The translations under genes and the position numbers were made by a program. A stretch of 64,000 bases of DNA from Nonomuraea jabiensis (GTDB lineage Bacteria > Actinomycetota > Actinomycetes > Streptosporangiales > Streptosporangiaceae). Positions 41,125 through 49,902 of the stretch are shown here, piece by piece. Each line of letters begins with the position of its first letter. Positions within the stretch are counted from its first letter, which is position 1. Where the stretch lies: NCBI RefSeq assembly GCF_014204795.1, contig NZ_JACHMB010000001.1:11234501-11298500 (forward strand). Reading direction: 5' to 3'. Below the pieces are notes generated by a model. That model worked only from the letters and a program-made list of their open reading frames with translations. It searched no databases and was not told the DNA's origin.

Positions 41125-42416
41125 TGGAGCCGCGCGGGTCCTTACGGCCGATGGCCGGGGTGCTGGCGGCCATCGCCGTGTCGATGACCGGGACGCGGGT
41201 CTCGGCCATCGCACTGCCCTGGTTCGTGCTGACGACCACCGGCAGCGCGGTGTGGACGGGGCTGGTGGCGTTCGCGGAGATGGCCCCGTACGTGCTGGTC
41301 AAGGCGCTGACGGGACCGCTCGTGGACCGGGCGGGGCCGCGCCGGATCTCGTGGGTCGCCGACGTCGTGAGTGCCTCGGCCGCCGCCGCGATGGTCGTGC
41401 TGCACGCGCTCGGTCTGCTGCCGCTGGGCGTGATCGTCACGCTGGTCGCGGTGATCGGCGCGGCCCGCGGGCCGGGCGACCTGGCCAAGGAGATCATGAT
41501 CCCGGAGGCGGCCGAACGCGGGCGGCTGCCGCTGGAGCGGGCCACCGGGCTGATGGGCGTGACGGAGCGGCTGGCCGTGACCGTGGGACCGGGGGCGGGC
41601 GGCGCGATGGTGGCGCTGCTCGGCTCGCTGCCCAGCCTGGGCGTCAGCGCCGCCCTGTTCGCGCTCGGATCGGCGGTCGTGGCCGTGGCGCTGCCGCGCG
41701 GCCTCGGACACCGCGCCCCCGGCGCCCCAGAGCACGAAGAGGAGGAGGGCTACTGGCGGCGGTTCGGCCAGGGCTTCGCGTTCCTGCGCGGCGAGCCGCT
41801 GCTGCTCGCGATGATGGCCATGGTCGCCGCCACGAACCTGCTGGACGCGGCCTGGAGCCAGGTGCTCGCGCCGGTGTGGGCCAAGGAGTCCGGCCACGGG
41901 CCCGCCGTCCTCGGGCTGAGCGTCAGCGTGATGGGGCTGGCCGCGGTCGGGGGCAGCCTGGTGGCCTCGGCGGTGGCGCACCGGATGCGGCGCAGGCCGG
42001 TGCTCTTCGTGGCGTTCCTGCTCGGCGGGCCGCCGAAGTTCCTCATGCTCGCCGTGGACATGCCGGTGTGGGGGCTGGTGGCCGCGTGGGTGGTGATGGG
42101 GTTCAGCGGCGGGTTCCTCAACCCGATCCTGAGCGCGATCTCGTACGAGCGCGTCCCCCGGCACCTGCTCGGCCGGGTGGGCGCCCTGCAGGGCGCGGTG
42201 ATGTGGGCCGGCATCCCGCTGGGCGGGCTGCTGGGCGGGGCGGCGGTGACGGCGGCCGGGCTGGCGCCGGTGCTGGTGTCGTGCGGGATCGCCTACGCGC
42301 TCGTCACGAGCCTGACGGGGCTGCGTCCCGAGTGGCGCGAGATGGACCGGCTGCGCGGCCACGGCCCTCCCGGCGTACCGGCGCCAGAGGGCAGCGCCGG
42401 TACGCCGGGACGTTAG
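41124..42416 (+). CDS. MFS exporter of the DHA3-type
   Basis: A 430-residue, 12-helix exporter (MefE/DHA3-like). Motif A region: TGPLVDRAGPRRISWVADVVS; typical LLDAAWSQVLAPVWAKE; SGGFLNPILSAISYERVPRHLLGRVGALQGAVMWAGIPLGGLLGG in the second half. ATG 41124 overlaps the regulator's stop. Under the ArsR-like regulator it probably exports a drug or metabolite. Its last 17 codons form one arm set of a perfect inverted repeat that acts as a terminator with the convergent hyuB gene. Confidence 0.9.
   Translation: MEPRGSLRPMAGVLAAIAVSMTGTRVSAIALPWFVLTTTGSAVWTGLVAFAEMAPYVLVKALTGPLVDRAGPRRISWVADVVSASAAAAMVVLHALGLLPLGVIVTLVAVIGAARGPGDLAKEIMIPEAAERGRLPLERATGLMGVTERLAVTVGPGAGGAMVALLGSLPSLGVSAALFALGSAVVAVALPRGLGHRAPGAPEHEEEEGYWRRFGQGFAFLRGEPLLLAMMAMVAATNLLDAAWSQVLAPVWAKESGHGPAVLGLSVSVMGLAAVGGSLVASAVAHRMRRRPVLFVAFLLGGPPKFLMLAVDMPVWGLVAAWVVMGFSGGFLNPILSAISYERVPRHLLGRVGALQGAVMWAGIPLGGLLGGAAVTAAGLAPVLVSCGIAYALVTSLTGLRPEWREMDRLRGHGPPGVPAPEGSAGTPGR
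42368..42410. terminator. 17-bp perfect inverted repeat, bidirectional terminator
   Basis: Two 17-nt arms (TCCCGGCGTACCGGCGC and its complement) with a 9-nt loop. It lies wholly inside the last codons of the MFS gene and ends 4 nt before the stop codon, 12 nt before the hyuB stop. The encoded residues (PPGVPAPEGSAGTPGR) look selected for the hairpin, not the protein. Confidence 0.8.
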
Positions 42417-42421
42417 AGTGA

Positions 42422-44050
42422 TCAGCGGGTGATCAGGCCCTGCGCCAGGTCGGCGGCGGTGGCCACGTGGGAGCGGCGGGCGGCGGGGCCGTAACCGCCG
42501 CCACCGCCCGACTCGCAGCGCAGCACGTCCCCCGCCGTGACCGGCAGCGCGTTCACCTTGAGCATCTCGCGGGCGTCCGGGGTGCCCGGGTTGAGGGTGA
42601 CGCGGGGCGGCGCGCCCGGTTCGCCGCCCGCCAGGCCCCAGGCTGGGGTGACCGAGCGCTCGAACCAGAGCGACAGCGAGGTGTCCCCGCAGAACTCGTA
42701 CTCGCGCACCACCCCGTTCCCGCCCCGCCACTGACCGGCCCCGCCGGTGTCGGGGCGGATCTCGTAGCGGCGCACCCGGACCGGGAACAGCGTCTCCAGC
42801 ACCTCGATGGGCATGTCCCGCAGCGCGCCGTTGACGTTGTTGATCAGGCAGGTCTCGCCGTCGCCGCCGTCCCAGGCGCCCCAGCCGCCGACCGTGGCCT
42901 CCTGGGAGACGTACAGCTTGCCGGTACGCGGGTCCGTGCCGGTGAACTGCACGATCATCGAGTCCCCGTACGAGGCCGCGGCCGCCTTGTCCGGCAGCAC
43001 CGGCGCCAGCGCCTTGACCACCAGGTCGATGAGCAGCCCCAGGTGCGAGTAGTAGTACTGGCAGGCGGCGGGCGACTCGGCGGCCAGCATGGAGCCGGGC
43101 CGGGTCTCGACCGACAGCGGGCGGAACGAGCCGCCGTTCAGCGGCACGTCGCCCGAGACCAGCAGCTTGTAGCCGACGCGGACGGCGGCCACGGCCTGGG
43201 CCGCGCCGCAGTTGACCGGGCCGAGCGCCTGCTCGGCGCAGTCGGTCAGGTCGACGTGCATCGACTCGCCCGACACCGCGACCGTGACGTTGACCGGCAG
43301 CGGGGTGCCGAGGTCGATGCCGTCGTTGTCGAGGAAGCCGGCGGCCTCGTAGACGCCGTCGGGGATGGCCGCGATGGCCGCGCGTTCCATGCGCTCGGTC
43401 TGGGCGAAGATCTCGTCGCGGGCGGCCAGCACCGTCTCCAGGCCCCACCGGGACACGATCTCCTTCAGCCGCCGCTGGCCCGTCATGGCGCAGCTCACCT
43501 GGGCGCGCAGGTCGCCGAGCGTGGCGTGCGGGAAGCGTACGTTGCGGGCGATCACCTCGTGCAGGTCGCGGCAGGGGGCGCCGCCCGCGTACACCTTGAC
43601 CGGGCCCATCCGCAGGCCCTCCTGGAAGATCGACGTGGAGTCCATGGAGCCGCCCGGGTCCTTGGAGCCGACGTCCAGCCAGTGCGCCCGCGACGCCGCG
43701 AACCCGGCCAGCTCCCCCTCCACGAAGATCGGCCCGTAGACCGTGACGTCGTTGAGGTGGGTGCCGCCGATGTAGGAGTCGTTGAGCACCCACACGTCGC
43801 CCTCCTGCCAGACCTCCCGCCCGTACAGGCGCTCGGTCTCGCGGGTGCACACCTCCAGGTTTCCCAGGAAGATCGGCAGCCCGGACGACTGGCCCAGGAC
43901 GTTGTGGTCGCGGTCGAGCAGCGCGACCGCGCAGTCCTTGGCCTCGTAGATGACGGGGGTGTAGGAGCTGCGGATGAGGGTGGTGTTCATGTCCTCGGCC
44001 GCCTGCAGCAGCGCGCAGCGGATGATCTCCGTGGTGACAGGGTCGATCAA
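42422..44050 (-). CDS. hyuB: hydantoinase/oxoprolinase B subunit
   Basis: A 542-residue HyuB-type subunit that with HyuA makes an ATP-dependent ring-opening amidohydrolase or carboxylase for hydantoins, N-methylhydantoin, 5-oxoproline or acetone. Landmarks are DPVTTEIIRCALLQAAEDMNTTL, SGLPIFLGNLE, EGDVWVLNDSYIGGTHLNDV, HWLDVGSKDPGG, MTGQRRLKE and the C-terminal RCESGGGGGYG. The start is TTG at 44050: AAGGTG lies 6 nt upstream and the TTGA overlaps the hyuA stop. Its partner hyuA is directly upstream. Substrate is inferred from the cluster (hydantoin-like). Confidence 0.93.
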   Translation of the reverse strand: MIDPVTTEIIRCALLQAAEDMNTTLIRSSYTPVIYEAKDCAVALLDRDHNVLGQSSGLPIFLGNLEVCTRETERLYGREVWQEGDVWVLNDSYIGGTHLNDVTVYGPIFVEGELAGFAASRAHWLDVGSKDPGGSMDSTSIFQEGLRMGPVKVYAGGAPCRDLHEVIARNVRFPHATLGDLRAQVSCAMTGQRRLKEIVSRWGLETVLAARDEIFAQTERMERAAIAAIPDGVYEAAGFLDNDGIDLGTPLPVNVTVAVSGESMHVDLTDCAEQALGPVNCGAAQAVAAVRVGYKLLVSGDVPLNGGSFRPLSVETRPGSMLAAESPAACQYYYSHLGLLIDLVVKALAPVLPDKAAAASYGDSMIVQFTGTDPRTGKLYVSQEATVGGWGAWDGGDGETCLINNVNGALRDMPIEVLETLFPVRVRRYEIRPDTGGAGQWRGGNGVVREYEFCGDTSLSLWFERSVTPAWGLAGGEPGAPPRVTLNPGTPDAREMLKVNALPVTAGDVLRCESGGGGGYGPAARRSHVATAADLAQGLITR

Positions 44051-46071
44051 AGGTTCACCTTCACGATGAGAAAGCCGTTGGGGTCCACGGTGGCCACGCA
44101 GCCGGGCGGGATGACCGTCGTCGCGGTCTCCTCGACCACGATCGCGGGCCCGGCCAGCTCGCCGTCGAGGCTGGAGCGCCGCAGCACCGGGGTGCTGTGC
44201 ACGGCCCCGTCGAAGATCACATCCCGTACGTACGCCGCCCGCTCCTCGGGTGCCTCCTGCGTGGCGGCGGCGGTGCGCGGGAACGAGCCGAGCCCGGTGC
44301 TGCGCAGCATGACGAACTCCACGGGCGCCTCCGGGGTGGCGTGCCCGTAGCGGCCGGTGTGCGCGCCGGCGTAGCGGGCCGCGATCGTCTCGAGGAAGCC
44401 GGGCTCGGCGGGCTCGGCCGCGTCGCGCAGCGGGATGGTCAGCGTGTAGTCCTGGCCCTCGTAGCGCATGTCCACGGCGTGCTCGACGCGGCGCCGCTCC
44501 TCGGGCACGCCCTGGGCGGAGAGCGCCGCCAGGACTTCTTCCTCCAATGTCCCGAAATTTCGGGACATGTCGGGGCCGTCGAGCGTGTCCTGCGACCGGA
44601 AGTACGGATGCGTCAGATCCCGGCGTACGTCGGCCTCCAGCATCCCCCACGCCGAGAACGCGCCGGGGAAGCGCGGCACCACCACCTCGGAGATCCCCAG
44701 CTCACGCGCGATGAACACGGCGTGCATCGGCCCCGCGCCCCCGAACGCCACCAGCGCGAACTCGCGCGGCTCGATCCCGTGCTCCACGGTCAGCGTCCGG
44801 ATCGCCTGCGCCATCTTGGCGTTGGCCACGTCGCAGATCCCCTCGGCCAGCAGCAGCGGATCCATGTCCAGCTCGTCGGCCAGCGTGACCACCGCCGTGC
44901 CCGCCGCCTCCACGTCCAGCGTCATCAGCCCGCCCGCGAACCAGGCCGGGTCCACCCGGCCGAGCACCACGTTCGCGTCGGTGACCGTGGCCCGGGCGCC
45001 GCCCCTGCCGTAGCAGGCCGGCCCGGGCACGGCCCCGGCCGACTCGGGCCCGACCCGCAGCGCGCCCGCCTCGGCGTACGCGATCGAGCCGCCGCCCGCG
45101 CCGATCGTGTGCAGGTTCACGATGGGCATGAGCACCGGGTAGCCCTCGATGCGGGCCTCGGCGCTGACGTCCGGCCGCCCGTTGACCACGAGCGACACGT
45201 CGAACGACGTCCCGCCCATGTCGATGCAGATCGCGTTCTCCCTGCCCATGAGCCGGGCCGCCGCGACGCCGCCCATCGTGCCGCCCACCGGTCCGGACAG
45301 CAGCGTCTGCAACGGCCTGCGCATCGCGTACGAGGCGTTCACCAGCCCACCCGACGACTGCATCACGTGCACCGGCACCGCCAGCCCCCGCTCGGCGAAG
45401 CGCCGCTCGATCCTGGCCAGGTAGCGGCGCACCACGGGCCCGGTGTACGCCTCCAGCACCGCCGACGAGGTCCGCTCGTACTCGCGCCACTCCCGCGCCA
45501 CCTCGTGGGAGAGCACGACCAGCACGTCGTCGCCCAGCTCCTCGCGCAGGAGCTCGCCGGCCCGCAGCTCGTGCGCCGGGTTCGCGTAGGAGAACAGCAG
45601 GCACACCGCCACCGCGTCGAACCCCTCCTCCCGCGCCCGCCGCCCCGCCGCCCGCACAGACTCCTCGTCGAGCGGCACGAGCTCGCGCCCCAGGTAGTCC
45701 AGCCGGCCGCCGACCTCCATGACGTCCTGGCGCGGGACCAGCGGCGCGGGCTTGCGGTAGCGCAGGTCGAACATGCGGTCGCGGTTGCCCCTGGCGATCT
45801 GGTAGACGTCCCTGCCGCCCTGGCCAGCCAGCAGCAGCACCCGGGCGCCCTTGCGCTCCAGCAGCGCGTTGAGCCCCTGGGTGGTGCCGTGCACGAAGAA
45901 CGAGATCCCGGCCGGATCGTCGACGACCCGGCCCAGCGCGGCGAACACCCCCTCGGCCAGGTCTCCCGGAGTGGTGGGCGCCTTCGAGGCGGTGACCGTC
46001 CCGCTGCGTTCGTCGTAGCAGACGACGTCGGTGAAGGTGCCGCCGATGTCCATGGCGACGCGATAGCTCAT
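44047..46071 (-). CDS. hyuA: hydantoinase/oxoprolinase A subunit
   Basis: A 674-residue HyuA-type subunit with the ASKHA ATPase fold. Motifs are AMDIGGTFTDVVCYD (phosphate 1), HGTTQGLNALLERKGA, ICIDMGGTSFDVSLV (phosphate 2) and LVAFGGAGPMHA (adenosine). It activates the ring or bicarbonate using ATP. The ATG at 46071 is chosen over the GTG 9 nt upstream because a TACGGT box (46079-46084) is 7 nt away, so the message may be leaderless. A 22-bp perfect palindrome with rare codons interrupts it near residue 505. It starts 180 nt after the PucR gene on the same strand. Confidence 0.93.
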   Translation of the reverse strand: MSYRVAMDIGGTFTDVVCYDERSGTVTASKAPTTPGDLAEGVFAALGRVVDDPAGISFFVHGTTQGLNALLERKGARVLLLAGQGGRDVYQIARGNRDRMFDLRYRKPAPLVPRQDVMEVGGRLDYLGRELVPLDEESVRAAGRRAREEGFDAVAVCLLFSYANPAHELRAGELLREELGDDVLVVLSHEVAREWREYERTSSAVLEAYTGPVVRRYLARIERRFAERGLAVPVHVMQSSGGLVNASYAMRRPLQTLLSGPVGGTMGGVAAARLMGRENAICIDMGGTSFDVSLVVNGRPDVSAEARIEGYPVLMPIVNLHTIGAGGGSIAYAEAGALRVGPESAGAVPGPACYGRGGARATVTDANVVLGRVDPAWFAGGLMTLDVEAAGTAVVTLADELDMDPLLLAEGICDVANAKMAQAIRTLTVEHGIEPREFALVAFGGAGPMHAVFIARELGISEVVVPRFPGAFSAWGMLEADVRRDLTHPYFRSQDTLDGPDMSRNFGTLEEEVLAALSAQGVPEERRRVEHAVDMRYEGQDYTLTIPLRDAAEPAEPGFLETIAARYAGAHTGRYGHATPEAPVEFVMLRSTGLGSFPRTAAATQEAPEERAAYVRDVIFDGAVHSTPVLRRSSLDGELAGPAIVVEETATTVIPPGCVATVDPNGFLIVKVNL
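44547..44568. promoter_or_regulatory. 22-bp perfect palindrome inside hyuA
   Basis: ATGTCCCGAAA and its exact complement TTTCGGGACAT abut without spacer. The sequence is AT-rich in GC-rich DNA, and in the hyuA frame it uses codons rare here (CGA, AAT, ACA, TTG). It may be a protein-binding site within the gene; no evidence which. Confidence 0.6.
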
Positions 46072-46078
46072 GCGCTGC

Positions 46079-46084
46079 ACCGTA
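46079..46084 (-). promoter_or_regulatory. candidate -10 box of hyuA, leaderless
   Basis: TACGGT on the minus strand lies 7 nt before the ATG at 46071. It would allow hyuAB to have its own promoter in the 179-bp gap (46072-46250) after the PucR gene. That gap shows no other gene. Confidence 0.4.
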
Positions 46085-46250
46085 CGCTGGCGGGGGCACC
46101 GCCCGCATGTGCGAGCCGCACAGGGCAGGGCCCCTTTCGGTGCATTCCGCCCGGCCGCCCCCGCGCCACCGTACTTCGGCCGGGTCGGCTACGGCACTCC
46201 TGCGGCGGCGGAGCACGGCGGGCGGGCCGTGGGAAGGGTCGCGGGTGGGC

Positions 46251-47936
46251 TCAGCGGAGGAGGACGTGGCAGGCGAGTTGCAGGGCCAGGCGGGTGGCGG
46301 CGTCGTCCAGGTCGAAGCCCGCGGACTTGATGCGCTCCAGGCGGGTCGTGATCGTGTTGCGGTGTACGCCCAGCCGTTCGGCCGCCTTCAGCGCACCACC
46401 CTCGTCCAGCACCGCGGCCAGCGTCTCCAGCAGCGTGCCGTCCTTGTCGACCGCCAGCAGCGGTCGCAGCACGACGGTGGCCGGGGTGCGCAGGACGCCG
46501 GTGGGCAGCGCGCCCAGCAGCTCGGCCGGGCCCATGCGATCCGCTCGCGCCACCGTCCCCGATCCCGCCACGAACGCCGCCGCTTCGGCTCCCAGCAGCG
46601 ACTCCCCCACTGACCGCAGGCCCTCCACCCGCGCGCCCACCCCGGCGGCGCACGGCCAGGGCATCGTGCGGAGGCAACGGTGGAGGCGTTCGGCCAGCTC
46701 GCCGGGGTCCAGCGCCGACCATCCCGCCCAGCCCTCGCCGCGCGGCAGCACGGGCACCTGGCCCACGGCCGCGGCGATGAGCGTCCCGGCCAGCGCGGCG
46801 TCGCCCGCCTCCGCCGTCGGCCGGACCTGGTAGGCGGTCAGCGCGCCCTCGACGGGCCAGCCCAGCGCGATCGCCTCCGCCCGCGCCCCGCGCTCCTCCG
46901 GCTCCCCGGACTCCCCCGGCTCCCCTGGCTCTCCCGGCTCCTGCTGGGCGTCGGCGAGCAGGCGTTCGGCGAGGGCGCGCCTCAGAGCGAAGTCGCGGGA
47001 GGAGCGCAGCCGCTCCTGCGCGGCCCAGGCGGTCAGCGGGGCCACCGCCAGCCTCAGCACGGTACGGACGGCCGCCGGCCATCCGGGCGATCGGGACGAC
47101 CCGCCGGCCACGAGCGTGCCCAGCAGGCCGCCGTCCAGATCGGGCACCTCCACCTCGGCCGACCACCGCGCCCCCACCCCACCACCGCCCCGGGCACCCC
47201 CTTCGGACCGGGCACTCCCCTCGGGCCGGGCGCTCACGTCCCACCGCAGGCCCGCGTCGGACCGCGCACTTACGCCGGACCGGGCCCCCACGTCAGGCGG
47301 CGTGCCGTCGTCCCCAGAGGGCTCCGCCCGCCCGCGGCCGCCCGTCCCCTCGGCCTCCGTGCTCAGCCGAGCGGCACCCGGCCGGTCAACGGCCCGGGCT
47401 CCGGCCAGGTGGCGGCCGTACCGGTCGAGGAGGGTCACCGAGGTGCCGGGAAGCTCGGCGTTCAGGACGCCCAGCACGCGACGGGCCGAGGGCCCGGCCT
47501 CGGCCAGGCGCGTGGCGCAGCGGGCCACGAGCTGGGTGCGGGCCGCCTCCGGGCGGGCGGCGGCCGAGGCGACCCGGACCGCGACGATCAGCGGATCCTC
47601 GTCCACGAAGATGAGGGTGACGCCGAGCCGTTCCGCCAGCACCTCGCCGGATCCCTCGCTCAGCCCGCCCGCCGGCGCGATCACGCACGCCGCCGCCTGC
47701 TCCCACGCCCGGCGGGTGGCCATCTCGACGGCCCACCCGCCGCTGGCCGCCGTCCCGATCAGGACCACCGCCGTGTGCGGCGCCACGGTCCCGAACACCG
47801 ACAGCTCGTCCACGATCCGCACCTGGTGCACGGGGTTCTCGCCCGAGCCGTACATCCTGGCCCCGGCCAGCGGCCCGGCGTTGACCAGCTCGGCCACCGT
47901 GACCGGCGCCTCCCACCCCGCCCGCGGCCCCGTCAC
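46251..47936 (-). CDS. PucR family regulator
   Basis: A 561-residue regulator. The amino domain is the PucR ligand domain (VTVAELVNAGPLAGARMYGSGENPV ... VVLIGTAASGG; GVTLIFVDEDPLI), the end is the HTH_30 domain (ALKAAERLGVHRNTITTRLERIKSAGFDLDD). PucR proteins often control purine, hydantoin or amine catabolism. Between them lie two low-complexity parts: repeated SARS/GARS units around residues 195-240 and a PGEPGEPGESGEPEE run. The GTG at 47936 overlaps the DUF917 stop (GTGA). It is the fourth gene of a coupled cluster and probably its regulator, also of hyuAB. Confidence 0.92.
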   Translation of the reverse strand: MTGPRAGWEAPVTVAELVNAGPLAGARMYGSGENPVHQVRIVDELSVFGTVAPHTAVVLIGTAASGGWAVEMATRRAWEQAAACVIAPAGGLSEGSGEVLAERLGVTLIFVDEDPLIVAVRVASAAARPEAARTQLVARCATRLAEAGPSARRVLGVLNAELPGTSVTLLDRYGRHLAGARAVDRPGAARLSTEAEGTGGRGRAEPSGDDGTPPDVGARSGVSARSDAGLRWDVSARPEGSARSEGGARGGGGVGARWSAEVEVPDLDGGLLGTLVAGGSSRSPGWPAAVRTVLRLAVAPLTAWAAQERLRSSRDFALRRALAERLLADAQQEPGEPGEPGESGEPEERGARAEAIALGWPVEGALTAYQVRPTAEAGDAALAGTLIAAAVGQVPVLPRGEGWAGWSALDPGELAERLHRCLRTMPWPCAAGVGARVEGLRSVGESLLGAEAAAFVAGSGTVARADRMGPAELLGALPTGVLRTPATVVLRPLLAVDKDGTLLETLAAVLDEGGALKAAERLGVHRNTITTRLERIKSAGFDLDDAATRLALQLACHVLLR

Positions 47937-48985
47937 AGCGGGATCCCGAACGCGTGCAGCCCGCCCAACCGCTGCCCCCGATCCGTGTGCCACACCGGGG
48001 CCGCCTTGACGACCATGACGTCCACCTCCAGGCCGGGCACCGCCTGGTCGACGTCCACGACCATCCCGTCGGCCGTGGAGATCATGCAGATCTGGTCCGG
48101 CGTCATCGCCACCGCCGCCCCGTCGGCCAGGGCGAGCACGATCTCGTTGTGGGCCTCCAGCCGTACCAGCCGGCGCAGCCCCTCCGTCTCCTGCACCACG
48201 ATGCTCGACGGCAGCGACGGCAGCGACAGGTCGGCGCCGTGCCCCGTGCTGCCCTCCACCGCCAGGATCCGCCCCCTGCACAGGTTCCGCACGCCGAAGG
48301 GCGCCGCGGTCGAGCGGGGCGCGCCGGGCTCGCCCGCCCGCAGCAGCAGGCTCACCGTCCCGGGCACGAGCACCCGTGCCAGGTCGCCGGCCGCCATCGG
48401 GTAGCAGGCCGCCACCGCCCACCCGCCGACCGACAGCACGACGGGGCGCATCAGCTCCTCGACCCGGTCGCCGGCCGTCTCCAGCAGCACCAGCTCGCCC
48501 GATCCGCCCGCCAGCGCCACGGGTGCCGGGCTCATCCCGCCCAGCGCGTACGTCGTCTGCTCCAGCAGCGGGAACACCCGGCCCGTGCCGTCCCCGTCCA
48601 CCAGCGGCACCCCCAGCTGGGCCGCCGCGATGAGCGGGACGAGGGCGTTCTCGGCGGCCAGGTTGAGCGCGACCACGGCCCCGGCCCGCTCCCCCAGCCT
48701 GCGTTCGAGCGCCCGCACGGCGCGGGCGGGCTCGTCGCCCCTCGGCAGCTGCTCCCCCAGCGCGGTCGTGGACCCGACCAGGCTGACCGCGACGCACAAC
48801 GTGTCCGGCGCCGGCTCCTCGGCCGTCACCAGTTCGACGCCCGGCCCGATCAGCGAGCCCGCCCAGTCGAGGGTGAGGGTGTGCGCCGACTCCGCCGCTC
48901 CGGTCGCGAACATCCTGGCCCCGGCCGACAGCCGCGCGAGCCCGCCCTCGTCGATCACCACGGCCTCGCCTGCGCGCCGGTTCAC
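47933..48985 (-). CDS. DUF917 family protein (S-methyl-thiohydantoin desulfurase-like)
   Basis: A 350-residue protein of the DUF917 family, some members of which have been named S-methyl thiohydantoin desulfurase-like; function not established here. Family motifs are GLARLSAGARMFATGA, VALNLAAENALVPLIAAAQLGVPLVDGDGTGRVFP (the family's metal/ligand region), and VVDVDQAVPGLEVDVMVVKAAPVWHTD. GTG at 48985 has GAGGGG about 8 nt upstream and overlaps the preceding gene by 4. Its place between a HyuA-like and a PucR gene links it to cyclic amide metabolism. Confidence 0.88.
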   Translation of the reverse strand: MNRRAGEAVVIDEGGLARLSAGARMFATGAAESAHTLTLDWAGSLIGPGVELVTAEEPAPDTLCVAVSLVGSTTALGEQLPRGDEPARAVRALERRLGERAGAVVALNLAAENALVPLIAAAQLGVPLVDGDGTGRVFPLLEQTTYALGGMSPAPVALAGGSGELVLLETAGDRVEELMRPVVLSVGGWAVAACYPMAAGDLARVLVPGTVSLLLRAGEPGAPRSTAAPFGVRNLCRGRILAVEGSTGHGADLSLPSLPSSIVVQETEGLRRLVRLEAHNEIVLALADGAAVAMTPDQICMISTADGMVVDVDQAVPGLEVDVMVVKAAPVWHTDRGQRLGGLHAFGIPL

Positions 48986-49902
48986 GGCATCGCCCCCTCG
49001 GCCGTCACGCGCACCCGGTAGAGCCCGTCCGGCAGGTACGACAGCGGGTTCACGGTCGTCTCCGCGATCCTGGCCGACCCGGGCAGGGCGCCCGCGCTGA
49101 CCACGCGGGTGAGCGCCTCGTCCCTGGCGTCCTGGAGCACCCGGTCCAGCTCCGCCCGGCCCCGCGCCTGCACGATCCGCTCCACCTGCGCCTCCGGCCG
49201 CCCGATCGCCGCCCCGTACGCCGCGGCCACCTCGCCGGGCACGCCGGGGAGCGCCACCCGCCCGCGTGCCAGGCTCGCCGTCCCGCCCAGGTCGCAGGCC
49301 AGCGGGTAGCGCCGGAAGTAGTGGGCCGACACCAGCCCGCCGCCCGATCTGGCGAAGAACACCGGCACCCCCGGCAGCTCCCGGGCCGCCTCGTCGGCGA
49401 TCCGCCCCGCCTCGGGGCCGAGCGCCGCGTTGCGGATCGTGGCCTCCTCGCGCTCGCGCAGCCCCGGATGGCCGAACTCGTACGACAGCGTGATCCGCGC
49501 CTGCGGCACCTCGGCCGCGATGATCGCCGCCACGGCCAGCTCGTGGTCGGCCAGCATGGGCGAACCGGTCGCGGTCACCGCGAAGTCGCTCAGCCCGCAC
49601 GTGGCGGCGAAGCGCCGGACCGCCTCGGTGTCCAGCGGCGCCAGCACGCGCCCGGTGAGGCTGTGGCCGCCGCGCACGATCGTGGCCGTCCCGGAGCCGA
49701 CGCGCGGGCGCAGCGCCTCGGGGCACGGCCCGCCCACCCGGATGGCCGCCACCGCGGCGGTGGGCACGTCGCCCAGGTCCACGGCCACGCAGGCGCGCGC
49801 CGCCGCGCGGGCGGCGACGCGGCTCACCGGCCACTCGGGCGCGCCGTCCCTGACGGCCACCAGCACCGGCGAGGGCCGTACCAGGGCGACGCCGAGGATC
49901 AC
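48982..49902 (-). CDS. short HyuA-like (hydantoinase/oxoprolinase N-terminal) protein
   Basis: A 306-residue protein, under half the usual HyuA length. It keeps SDFAVTATGSPMLADHELAVAAIIAAE, TLSYEFGHPGLREREEATIRNAAL and FFARSGGGLVSAHYFRRYPLACDLGGTASLARG, which correspond to parts of HyuA's amino domain and phosphate-2 region, but phosphate-1 is degenerate (VILGVALVRPSPVLVAV) and the carboxyl half is missing. This compact form appears to be a family of its own next to DUF917 genes, not a fragment, since both ends overlap neighbours by 4 bp (GTGA). GTG 49902. Likely partner of DUF917; this is inference. Confidence 0.85.
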   Translation of the reverse strand: MILGVALVRPSPVLVAVRDGAPEWPVSRVAARAAARACVAVDLGDVPTAAVAAIRVGGPCPEALRPRVGSGTATIVRGGHSLTGRVLAPLDTEAVRRFAATCGLSDFAVTATGSPMLADHELAVAAIIAAEVPQARITLSYEFGHPGLREREEATIRNAALGPEAGRIADEAARELPGVPVFFARSGGGLVSAHYFRRYPLACDLGGTASLARGRVALPGVPGEVAAAYGAAIGRPEAQVERIVQARGRAELDRVLQDARDEALTRVVSAGALPGSARIAETTVNPLSYLPDGLYRVRVTAEGAMP

